Source: Coxiellaceae bacterium (GTDB lineage Bacteria; Pseudomonadota; Gammaproteobacteria; Coxiellales; Coxiellaceae). From it: DNA of 6,472 bases. Where the stretch lies: contig JABABC010000012.1 in NCBI GenBank assembly GCA_014238445.1, forward strand, positions 1-6,472. The letters run 5' to 3'. Shown one piece after another: positions 1 to 5,851 of this stretch. The stretch's first letter is position 1, and every line of letters starts with the position of its first letter. The position numbers and the translations under genes were made by a program. Under the pieces are notes generated by a model. That model was not told where the DNA came from and made no database searches. It saw nothing but the letters and a program-made list of their open reading frames with translations.

Positions 1-1
1 G

Positions 2-1735
2 CGGCCAGATGAGCACCTTGAAGCGCAGTCTTTTTTGGCGCGTTTATTGTTGAGTTGTTGTTTCCCACCTAAGCCTTTGTTGAAGGTGCGTGTCTCAGAC
101 CCGGGTTTGCAAGAGGCGCTCAAAATGGCGCGTGATCCAGCTTTTGATGAGGCTTTGAAGACATTTAGGCGAGTGACTACTGGTATGGGAGAAAAGATTA
201 GTCAGGCTGCATGGGTGGCACAAGTGATGATTGTATTAATTGCCCAGATAACTCAAGATAGTTCGCCAACTCATGTTCAATTATTTTCTATCACGTTAAA
301 TGCTATTACTGATAAGGTGGTGGGATATTACCAAGAGCTCTGGCAATCGTTTTGTTTACCGGGCATTGAGTATTACGAAGTGAATCGCCTCTGTGATGCT
401 TGTGAGGAACACAAACCGACTTTTGATACTTATGCCAGTCGTGTTCCTGAGTTTGATTGGCGATCGCACTATCAACAACTCAGTGGCTATTTAAATAGCT
501 TATCTAAGGCTATTAAAAAAAAAATAGCCATACAAATCATAGGTGATCAAGCGGTAAAGTTATTTAATTCCATCCTGTATACAGACTGGAAAAAAGACTT
601 AGTGAAGTTGATTGGTAAGGAATATGCCGCAGCGATGATGATGAGTTTAAATGAGTATGAGAATTTTAAATCATTGATTAGAGCCAATCGGTCAATGCTT
701 TTTCAGGTGGGCGATGCAATAGATGAAGGGGTTATTTTTTATGTTTCCACCTTAAATGATTTGGTGGATTTCTTGCTGGACTGTTTGACGCGTTGGGAGA
801 AAATTCAATCAAAATTAGCGGTTTTTCATGTCTCACCGTCCTTGTGGTGGTTGAATTTGATGGTGGATTTATCATTGGCCATGATTGATGGTGTCAGTGA
901 TAATGCTCTGTTTAATACGCCATTTAGTCGAGCCATTCTGGAAAATACGAATAAGCGTTTGCAGTGCTTTAGGCAGTTGGATCAACAACACCGTACCATG
1001 CCGTATTTATCTGAGACTATTGATAGTATCTCTGGAATTTTAGGCCACAACGATAAGCAGTTTAATGTGGATAATCCAGTGATGACCGCGATGGCTCGGA
1101 TATTATTGAATGACCATGACCAGTTCACTATTGAAAAATTGATTCATGATTTGAGATCAGTGATACACTATGCGTTTTCATCAAATCGATCTGATCGCAG
1201 TGTATTTTTTGAGGAGAAGATGCAATTTCGCCTCTATGTGTTAGCACATCAGTTGGTTTTTGATGAGTACAAAGATAAAGCTCGCCTTAAAATGCGAACC
1301 AGTCCTTTCGCAATACAGGTAGTCAAAATCATTGAGGAGGGGCTTAAAAAAATCAATCAAATTGATCACATTGCGACACAACATCAAGGTAGAACGCAGG
1401 CACGTCAATATAAAGATGAGTTTAAGACATTCATTGTAAAATTTAAGCAGGCGATAGAGGGTAACTTATTTCAACCAGGTCGATCTATTAAGATGGGCGG
1501 CTATGCCTATTCCTTCTTCATGTTACTATCACGCTGGGGGCTGGCTTATTTGCACTCTGAAATGAAGCAAGTTCAGCAAGAACAAGGTGTTTTAATGTTG
1601 CCTTTTCCTTTGCCCGCGGAACGATTAGTGGTTAACCGTAGTGCGGACTTATTTAATCGCCCTGTGTCCGGTCATCCTATAGCTAATACCGATATTCGAG
1701 TGGATTTGGCACTCTCTCATCTGACCTCTTTGTAA
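2..1735 (+). CDS. Large hypothetical protein, 5' end outside the window
   Basis: The frame is open from base 2 to a TAA at 1733-1735, giving 577 visible residues. A TTG at 35 could serve as a start but has no Shine-Dalgarno sequence, and the frame continues upstream of it, so the gene probably begins before the window. An internal ATG at 125 has GAGG at 113-116, eight bases upstream, and is a second candidate start. I do not recognise the family. The protein looks soluble and mostly helical, with many charged residues, a short hydrophobic stretch at visible residues 71-83, a CxxC (CDAC) at 131-134 and a Trp-rich hydrophobic patch near 282-296. No clear signal peptide or convincing membrane span is seen, and the C-terminus has no glutamate-rich block. 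The gene is visibly more AT-rich than the enzyme genes downstream. A host-interaction protein is conceivable if the organism is intracellular, but nothing in the sequence proves it. Confidence 0.85.
   Translation, partial: RPDEHLEAQSFLARLLLSCCFPPKPLLKVRVSDPGLQEALKMARDPAFDEALKTFRRVTTGMGEKISQAAWVAQVMIVLIAQITQDSSPTHVQLFSITLNAITDKVVGYYQELWQSFCLPGIEYYEVNRLCDACEEHKPTFDTYASRVPEFDWRSHYQQLSGYLNSLSKAIKKKIAIQIIGDQAVKLFNSILYTDWKKDLVKLIGKEYAAAMMMSLNEYENFKSLIRANRSMLFQVGDAIDEGVIFYVSTLNDLVDFLLDCLTRWEKIQSKLAVFHVSPSLWWLNLMVDLSLAMIDGVSDNALFNTPFSRAILENTNKRLQCFRQLDQQHRTMPYLSETIDSISGILGHNDKQFNVDNPVMTAMARILLNDHDQFTIEKLIHDLRSVIHYAFSSNRSDRSVFFEEKMQFRLYVLAHQLVFDEYKDKARLKMRTSPFAIQVVKIIEEGLKKINQIDHIATQHQGRTQARQYKDEFKTFIVKFKQAIEGNLFQPGRSIKMGGYAYSFFMLLSRWGLAYLHSEMKQVQQEQGVLMLPFPLPAERLVVNRSADLFNRPVSGHPIANTDIRVDLALSHLTSL
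486..499. repeat. Perfect 14-bp palindrome inside the first gene
   Basis: GCTATTTAAATAGC is a perfect palindrome. One more G-T pair would form in RNA using the flanking bases 485 and 500. It lies just upstream of a second inverted repeat whose arms also contain GCTATT. It is within coding sequence, so it may only reflect codon choice in an AT-rich gene. Confidence 0.6.
508..529. repeat. A10 homopolymer framed by a 7-bp inverted repeat
   Basis: GGCTATT (508-514) and AATAGCC (523-529) are perfect complements around eight A residues. The uninterrupted A run is ten bases, 515-524. In the reading frame it encodes Ile-Lys-Lys-Lys-Ile. Loss of one A puts a TAG directly after the third Lys codon. 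Gain of one A leads to a TGA about seven codons later. Slippage of polymerase or replication here would therefore truncate the protein at roughly a third of its visible length. Confidence 0.75.
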
Positions 1736-1749
1736 TCTGGCGTTACAAT
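1721..1749 (+). promoter_or_regulatory. Candidate sigma70-like promoter for the small membrane protein gene
   Basis: A -35-like CTGACC (1721-1726, four of six consensus bases) lies 17 bases before TACAAT (1744-1749, five of six). Transcription would start near 1756 and leave a leader of about 75 bases before the GTG at 1832. The -35 element sits inside the last codons of the upstream gene. This is a pattern match only. Confidence 0.35.
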
Positions 1750-1774
1750 GTTTAATATGCCCCAGATAGATTTT
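1735..1774 (+). terminator. Weak terminator-like hairpin after the first gene
   Basis: ATCTGG (1735-1740) pairs with CCAGAT (1762-1767), followed after three bases by TTTT (1771-1774). The stem is only six pairs and the loop is 21 bases, so intrinsic termination would be inefficient at best. It starts at the stop codon of the first gene, where a terminator would be expected. Confidence 0.25.
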
Positions 1775-1800
1775 GTTAGCGTTTTTACGCTTGTGTTAGC
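1775..1800 (+). repeat. Small hairpin between two GTTAGC direct repeats
   Basis: AGCGT (1778-1782) and ACGCT (1787-1791) form a five-pair stem with a TTTT loop. GTTAGC occurs at 1775-1780 and again at 1795-1800, 20 bases apart. The element lies in the presumed leader of the small membrane protein gene, 31 bases before its start codon. No function can be assigned. Confidence 0.35.
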
Positions 1801-1831
1801 ATGGTGAGCCATAATTTTTAGAGGAGTACTT

Positions 1832-2083
1832 GTGTTAGATAGTTATGAAATAGTTGGGATGTGTGGTGTGGTCATTGTGTTAGTGGCTTATGTGCTTTTA
1901 AATATAGGCGTACTCAATCAGTATTCCTTGAGATATCAATGGATGAATATTTTGGGTGCTTTGATGATTTTATTTTCCTTAATTGAACATTGGAATATTG
2001 CAACTTTTTTTATTGAAGTGGCGTGGATAGTCATTAGTCTTATCGGCGTGATTAAAATATGGAAAAAACGCCTTAGCGCTTGA
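1832..2083 (+). CDS. Small membrane protein, CBU_0592-like family
   Basis: An 83-residue protein starting with GTG. The start is supported by GAGGAG at 1821-1826, five bases upstream. Three hydrophobic segments are visible, at about residues 8-28, 38-51 and 56-74, followed by the basic tail KIWKKR, so it is very likely an inner-membrane protein. Conserved-looking features are GxxG at 9-12, AYxLLN at 19-24, YxxMNxxGA at 35-43, and FxExxWxxISLIG at 60-72. From memory this pattern fits the small uncharacterised family named after Coxiella burnetii CBU_0592. Its biochemical role is unknown to me. It lies between an unrelated-looking large gene and hldE, on the same strand. The 122-base gap to hldE contains a separate promoter, so the two need not be cotranscribed. 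Confidence 0.85.
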   Translation: MLDSYEIVGMCGVVIVLVAYVLLNIGVLNQYSLRYQWMNILGALMILFSLIEHWNIATFFIEVAWIVISLIGVIKIWKKRLSA

Positions 2084-2117
2084 TCTTGAAAAATCCAGCA
2101 GAATTGACGTAACTGTT

Positions 2118-2146
2118 TTGAAATTCACCAGTGATGCTGGCATAAT
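2118..2146 (+). promoter_or_regulatory. Probable promoter of the hldE-hldD-pgk-pyk cluster
   Basis: TTGAAA (2118-2123, five of six consensus bases) is separated by exactly 17 bases from CATAAT (2141-2146, five of six). TGG directly before the -10 hexamer gives an extended -10 (TGn). Transcription should start near 2153, leaving a leader of about 50 bases before the hldE ATG. The spacer contains a short dyad, CCAG-TGATG-CTGG (2128-2140), that could be an operator half-site pair or chance. This is the strongest promoter match found in the window. Confidence 0.6.
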
Positions 2147-2205
2147 GTTGCCCCATTGACAGTGGGAGTTGCTTTGATGTGCTTAATAAATAACCAGGCT
2201 TGGCT

Positions 2206-3630
2206 ATGATATTACCTTTTTTCGAACAGGCACGTGTCACCATCGTGGGTGATGTCATGCTAGATCATTATTCTCATGGCGCGACTAACCGTATTTCGCC
2301 AGAAGCTCCAGTACCCATTGTATTGGTTGAGGAAACTCACAATCGTGCTGGTGGTGCGGCTAATGTCGCTATGAACGTGGCAGAACTAGGGTGTTCAACG
2401 CAGTTATTAGGGGTTATTGGTGACGATCAAAATGGCCGGTGTTTGAGTAATATAGTTAAAAATAAAGGGGTTGAGTCCTCTTTGGTGGCATTGCCTCACT
2501 TCCCAACCATGACCAAGCACCGTGTATTAAGTCATCACCAACAGTTATTGCGTGTGGATGTCGAAGCGCCTTTACCCTCAGGCGCCGCCTTGAAAATCAG
2601 CCAAGCTACACCTGAACTTCTTGATAATACAGATGTTTTAGTGATTTCCGATTATGGCAAAGGGGCTGTCTCTCAGCCTCAAGCGTTGATTCAACAGGCA
2701 CGTGATCGTGGTATCCCTGTGTTGATTGATCCTAAAGGCGAAGATTTCATACGATATCATGGCGCCACGTTAATCACGCCTAATCAGAAGGAATTTGAAG
2801 CCGTAGTTGGCTCATGTGATTCCAGGGATATCATGATTGAACGGGGTCAATCTTTGATAGAGACGCTCGCATTATCAGCCTTGCTCATTACATTAGGTCA
2901 CAATGGGATGCTGTTATTAACCCAGGGCAGTGAGCCACTGCATATCCCAACGCGTGCTAAAGCAGTATTTGATGTGACAGGGGCTGGCGATACCGTGATT
3001 GCAACCATTGCGGCAAGCTTGGCAGCTAAACAATCCCTAGCGGATGCTGTTCGACTAGCTAATGTGGCTGCCGGTTGGGTGGTTGGCCAAGTGGGGACGA
3101 CAGCAGTGACCACGGATCAATTGCAAATAGCATTATCAAAGTCGGGGTCGGCATCTAAGTGTGTGAGTGAAGCTCAGTTGCTTTCGTTGGTGAAGCATCA
3201 ACAAGTGGCTGGTGAGAGCATCGTGATGACAAATGGTTGTTTTGATTTACTGCACCCAGGGCATGTGGAGTATTTGGAGGAGGCTAAAGCCTTAGGTCAC
3301 CGTTTGATCATTGCGGTGAATGATGATGCCTCTGTGCGACGACTAAAAGGTCGTTCACGTCCTATTAACACGTTAGAAGCCCGTATGCGGGTATTGGCTG
3401 CGTTACAGTGTATCGATTGGGTAGTGGCTTTTTCTGAAGATACCCCTGCACGATTAATTGAAGCTGTCGCACCTAATATTTTAGTGAAGGGCGGTGATTA
3501 TCAACCAGAACAGATTGCGGGCTCACAGGCTGTGTGGCAGCAAGGTGGCCAAGTGTTAACCATACCATTACAGCCGAACTGTTCTACCACGGGTGTGATT
3601 GAAAAAATTCAAACGGAGTGTGTCTCATGA
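2206..3630 (+). CDS. hldE: Bifunctional heptose 7-phosphate kinase / heptose 1-phosphate adenylyltransferase
   Basis: HldE (RfaE) phosphorylates D-glycero-beta-D-manno-heptose 7-phosphate at C1. After GmhB removes the 7-phosphate, it adenylylates the product to ADP-D,D-heptose for lipopolysaccharide core synthesis in the cytoplasm. The 474 residues match the usual 477 of E. coli. The N-terminal PfkB/ribokinase-type domain (about 1-310) shows GDVMLD at 15-20, RISPEAPVP at 29-37, GGAANVAMN at 49-57 and DVTGAGDT at 256-263, with D262 as likely catalytic base. The C-terminal cytidylyltransferase-like domain shows TNGCFDLLHPGH at 342-353, including HxGH at 350-353, then a KGGDY and a CSTT motif near the end. 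The ATG at 2206 aligns with known N-termini and has only a weak AGG at 2196-2198. A TTG at 2200 is the sole in-frame alternative and lacks a ribosome site. The stop codon overlaps the hldD start. Confidence 0.97.
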   Translation: MILPFFEQARVTIVGDVMLDHYSHGATNRISPEAPVPIVLVEETHNRAGGAANVAMNVAELGCSTQLLGVIGDDQNGRCLSNIVKNKGVESSLVALPHFPTMTKHRVLSHHQQLLRVDVEAPLPSGAALKISQATPELLDNTDVLVISDYGKGAVSQPQALIQQARDRGIPVLIDPKGEDFIRYHGATLITPNQKEFEAVVGSCDSRDIMIERGQSLIETLALSALLITLGHNGMLLLTQGSEPLHIPTRAKAVFDVTGAGDTVIATIAASLAAKQSLADAVRLANVAAGWVVGQVGTTAVTTDQLQIALSKSGSASKCVSEAQLLSLVKHQQVAGESIVMTNGCFDLLHPGHVEYLEEAKALGHRLIIAVNDDASVRRLKGRSRPINTLEARMRVLAALQCIDWVVAFSEDTPARLIEAVAPNILVKGGDYQPEQIAGSQAVWQQGGQVLTIPLQPNCSTTGVIEKIQTECVS

Positions 3631-4595
3631 TTGTTGTTACTGGAGCAGCTGGGTTTATTGGTTGTCAGTTGATGCAAGGTTTAAATACCCTGGGTCGAAC
3701 TGATATTTTGGCGGTCGATGACTTAACCAATGGCCATCAATTTCGTAATTTGGCATCAGCTCAATACGCAGATTATCTCGATAAAGACGACTTTCTAGCA
3801 CGGGTATTAGCTAATGAGTTCGATGAATCCATTGAAGTGATTTTTCATCAAGGGGCCTGTTCGACAACCACGGAGTGGGATGGTCGATACATGATGAACA
3901 ATAATTACGAGTATTCAAAAGTCTTATTAGAATATGCCACAAAGCATCAGATTCCATTGATCTACGCCTCAAGTGCTGCAGTCTATGGAGCAGACACAGA
4001 GTTTCTCGATGATGATGCCTTGATTCAGCAACCATTAAATGTCTATGGGTATTCTAAGTGGTTATTTGATGGTTATGTGAAGCAGCGGTGGCAAGCGTTC
4101 CAAAGTCCGGTGGTTGGCTTGCGTTATTTTAATGTCTTTGGTCCCAATGAAATGCATAAAGGCAGTATGGCATCGGTGCCTTGGCACATGATGAATCAAC
4201 TTCAAACACAGGGAAGGGTACAGTTATTTGAAGGCAGTGATGGCTATGCGGATGGTGAGCAACGTCGTGATTTTATTTATGTGAAAGACGTGGTATCCAT
4301 TATCTTATGGTGCTGGAAGTCTCAGGTGTCAGGCATTTATAATTGTGGTACAGGTCAATCACGTAGTTTTAATGATATCGCTCATACCTTGCTGCGTCTT
4401 AATGGGGAGGGTGAATGTCGGTATATCCCTTTTCCGGAGCACTTAAAAGGTGCGTATCAAAGTTTTACAGAAGCGAACATGCAGCGTTTTCGAGCCCTGG
4501 GGTGTTCACATAAAATGCATACCTTGGAAGATGCACTCACGGACTATTGGCAATGGTTTCATCGTGACAAGGCTCCAGTACCAGCAGTAGTGTAG
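3627..4595 (+). CDS. hldD: ADP-L-glycero-D-manno-heptose 6-epimerase
   Basis: HldD (RfaD) inverts C6 of ADP-D-glycero-D-manno-heptose to give the ADP-L-glycero form used by heptosyltransferases. It is an extended short-chain dehydrogenase with bound NADP. The Rossmann motif TGAAGFIG is at residues 5-12. S116, the YxxxK pair Y140/K144 and K178 fall at the same numbers as the E. coli active-site residues. FHQGACSTTTEWDG (73-86), LNVYGYSK (137-144) and HKGSMASV are family signatures. Length is 322 residues from the ATG at 3627. That start gives the family N-terminus, has CGGAG at 3614-3618 eight bases upstream, and overlaps the hldE stop as ATGA, which suggests translational coupling. A GTG at 3618 would add three residues and is less likely. 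The C-terminal tail (APVPAVV) is short and unremarkable. Confidence 0.97.
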   Translation: MIVVTGAAGFIGCQLMQGLNTLGRTDILAVDDLTNGHQFRNLASAQYADYLDKDDFLARVLANEFDESIEVIFHQGACSTTTEWDGRYMMNNNYEYSKVLLEYATKHQIPLIYASSAAVYGADTEFLDDDALIQQPLNVYGYSKWLFDGYVKQRWQAFQSPVVGLRYFNVFGPNEMHKGSMASVPWHMMNQLQTQGRVQLFEGSDGYADGEQRRDFIYVKDVVSIILWCWKSQVSGIYNCGTGQSRSFNDIAHTLLRLNGEGECRYIPFPEHLKGAYQSFTEANMQRFRALGCSHKMHTLEDALTDYWQWFHRDKAPVPAVV

Positions 4596-4627
4596 TGTAG
4601 CCAGTTGCGAATAAGGGGGAACTGGAG
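4573..4627 (+). promoter_or_regulatory. Two mutually exclusive hairpins between hldD and pgk
   Basis: CCAGTT (4601-4606) can pair with AACTGG (4620-4625) around a 13-base loop. The same downstream arm, as ACTGGAG (4621-4627), can instead pair with CTCCAGT (4573-4579), which lies in the last codons of hldD. Only one can form at a time, and a ribosome finishing hldD would cover the upstream arm. A TTTTT run follows at 4633-4637, five bases after the longer stem, then CCC. The arrangement resembles a weak attenuator or mRNA processing site, but the U run is too distant for a standard terminator. Confidence 0.35.
4587..4600 (+). repeat. GTAGT repeat giving TAG in all three frames at the hldD end
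   Basis: Two full copies of GTAGT and a partial third span the hldD stop codon. TAG occurs at 4588, 4593 and 4598, which are three different frames. The one at 4593-4595 is the hldD stop. Any ribosome arriving in the wrong frame would also end here, just before the pgk leader. It may be chance. Confidence 0.5.
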
Positions 4628-4666
4628 TAGGCTTTTTCCCTTCAATCATCAGACAAGGGTGCCTTG

Positions 4667-5851
4667 ATGAGAATCTCCTCTATTTTTGATGTTCCATTAA
4701 AGCATCAACGTGTTTTGATTCGGGAAGATTTAAATGTTCCTTTTAATCATGGTCAGATAACTTCGGATGCGCGCATTCGTGCGGCATTACCCACGATTCA
4801 CTATGCGATGCAGCAACAAGCCGCTGTGATGGTGATGTCCCATGTTGGGCGACCTCAAGCCGGTGAGTATGATCCCGCATTATCATTGGAGCCTGTTGCT
4901 GCGTATTTATCAAAGGCTTTATCTCATCCTGTGCGTTATGTTCGAGACTGGGTAGACGGCATTGAGATTCAGCCAGGTGACGTGGTCTTGTGTGAAAATG
5001 TGCGTTTTGAGATAGGTGAAATGGAAAATGCTGACCACCTCGCGAAAAAAATGGCCGCGTTATGTGATGTGTTTGTGATGGATGCGTTTGCGACTGCGCA
5101 CCGTGCGCAAGCCTCCACAGCGGGTGTAGCTCACTATGCGCCGATCGCTTGTGCCGGCCCATTATTGTTATCGGAGTTGGATGCGATTAGTCAGGCAATG
5201 CAGGCCCCCGAGCGACCTTTGGTGGCTATTGTTGGTGGTTCTAAAGTGTCTACCAAATTGATGGTATTAGAAACGCTGTTGGATAAAGTGGATGTGCTGA
5301 TAGTGGGAGGCGGGATTGCCAATACCTTTCTTGCAGCTTCAGGTGTGTCGGTGGGTGCTTCATTGTATGAGCCGGATTATTTAGAGATGGCTCAACAGAT
5401 TATGACTAAGGCTCAGGAACGAGGTGTCAAGATTCCATTACCTCGGGATGTTTCAGTGGCGAAGTCTTTTTCACAGGATGCCGCTGCTGTCATCAAGTCA
5501 TTGGATGCGATTGAGAGTGATGATCAAATTTTGGATGTGGGTCCGTTAACAGCAGCCACCTATGAACTGCAGATGGCGGAGGCTAAAACGATTGTATGGA
5601 ATGGCCCGGTCGGTGTGTTTGAATTCCCTGCCTTTGCGGCTGGAACAAAAGCGCTGGGACAAGCGATTGCTAAGAGTGCAGCCTATTCATTAGCGGGTGG
5701 TGGTGATACCTTAGCAGCATTGGATCAGTTTCAGTTGCAGGATAAGATCTCTTATATATCCACGGGCGGAGGCGCTTTTCTAGAGTATATCGAAGGAAAA
5801 GAGTTGCCCGCTATTCACAGTTTAAAACAATGGGTAAAAACGTATGAATAA
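4667..5851 (+). CDS. pgk: Phosphoglycerate kinase
   Basis: Pgk transfers the acyl phosphate of 1,3-bisphosphoglycerate to ADP, forming ATP and 3-phosphoglycerate in the cytoplasm; it runs backwards in gluconeogenesis. The 394 residues are a normal bacterial length. The substrate-binding N-domain shows IREDLNVP at 18-25, TSDARIRA with R36, and SHVGRP with R62. DAFATAHRAQAS starts at 139, with Ala142 where the E. coli protein has Gly. The nucleotide-binding C-domain shows GGSKVSTK at 190-197, GGGIANTF, WNGPVGVFEFP and GGGDT at 344-348, and ends with STGGGAFLEY. The ATG at 4667 has AAGGG at 4655-4659, seven bases upstream. A TTG at 4664 would sit too close to that site. The gene begins 71 bases after hldD, with no convincing promoter of its own, and its last eight bases overlap pyk. 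Confidence 0.97.
   Translation: MRISSIFDVPLKHQRVLIREDLNVPFNHGQITSDARIRAALPTIHYAMQQQAAVMVMSHVGRPQAGEYDPALSLEPVAAYLSKALSHPVRYVRDWVDGIEIQPGDVVLCENVRFEIGEMENADHLAKKMAALCDVFVMDAFATAHRAQASTAGVAHYAPIACAGPLLLSELDAISQAMQAPERPLVAIVGGSKVSTKLMVLETLLDKVDVLIVGGGIANTFLAASGVSVGASLYEPDYLEMAQQIMTKAQERGVKIPLPRDVSVAKSFSQDAAAVIKSLDAIESDDQILDVGPLTAATYELQMAEAKTIVWNGPVGVFEFPAFAAGTKALGQAIAKSAAYSLAGGGDTLAALDQFQLQDKISYISTGGGAFLEYIEGKELPAIHSLKQWVKTYE

Noticed and set aside
35..37. TTG as the true start of the first gene
   Set aside because: No Shine-Dalgarno sequence precedes it and the frame is open back to the window edge.
459..468. GCGATCGC octamer resembling a HIP1 site
   Set aside because: A single copy in a non-cyanobacterial context has no meaning.
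1810..1815. CATAAT as -10 for the small membrane gene
   Set aside because: No -35 at suitable spacing, and transcription would start inside the ribosome binding site.
2156..2161. Perfect TTGACA as a -35 box for hldE
   Set aside because: At 17 bases the -10 position reads GTGCTT, and the nearest AT-rich hexamer is 21 bases away. The pair at 2118/2141 fits far better.
2073..2258. 61-codon minus-strand frame covering the hldE promoter region
   Set aside because: It overlaps the start of hldE and the promoter, and its product has no recognisable features.
2898..3113. Minus-strand open frame inside hldE
   Set aside because: Low-complexity Ala/Thr/Val translation opposite a strongly conserved gene; a shadow.
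3811..4035. Minus-strand open frame inside hldD
   Set aside because: Opposite conserved catalytic regions of hldD, with no own ribosome site or motif.
4743..5162. 139-codon open frame on the minus strand
   Set aside because: It lies wholly opposite pgk, is rich in His, Ser and Gln as antisense shadows often are, and has no recognisable motif or context.
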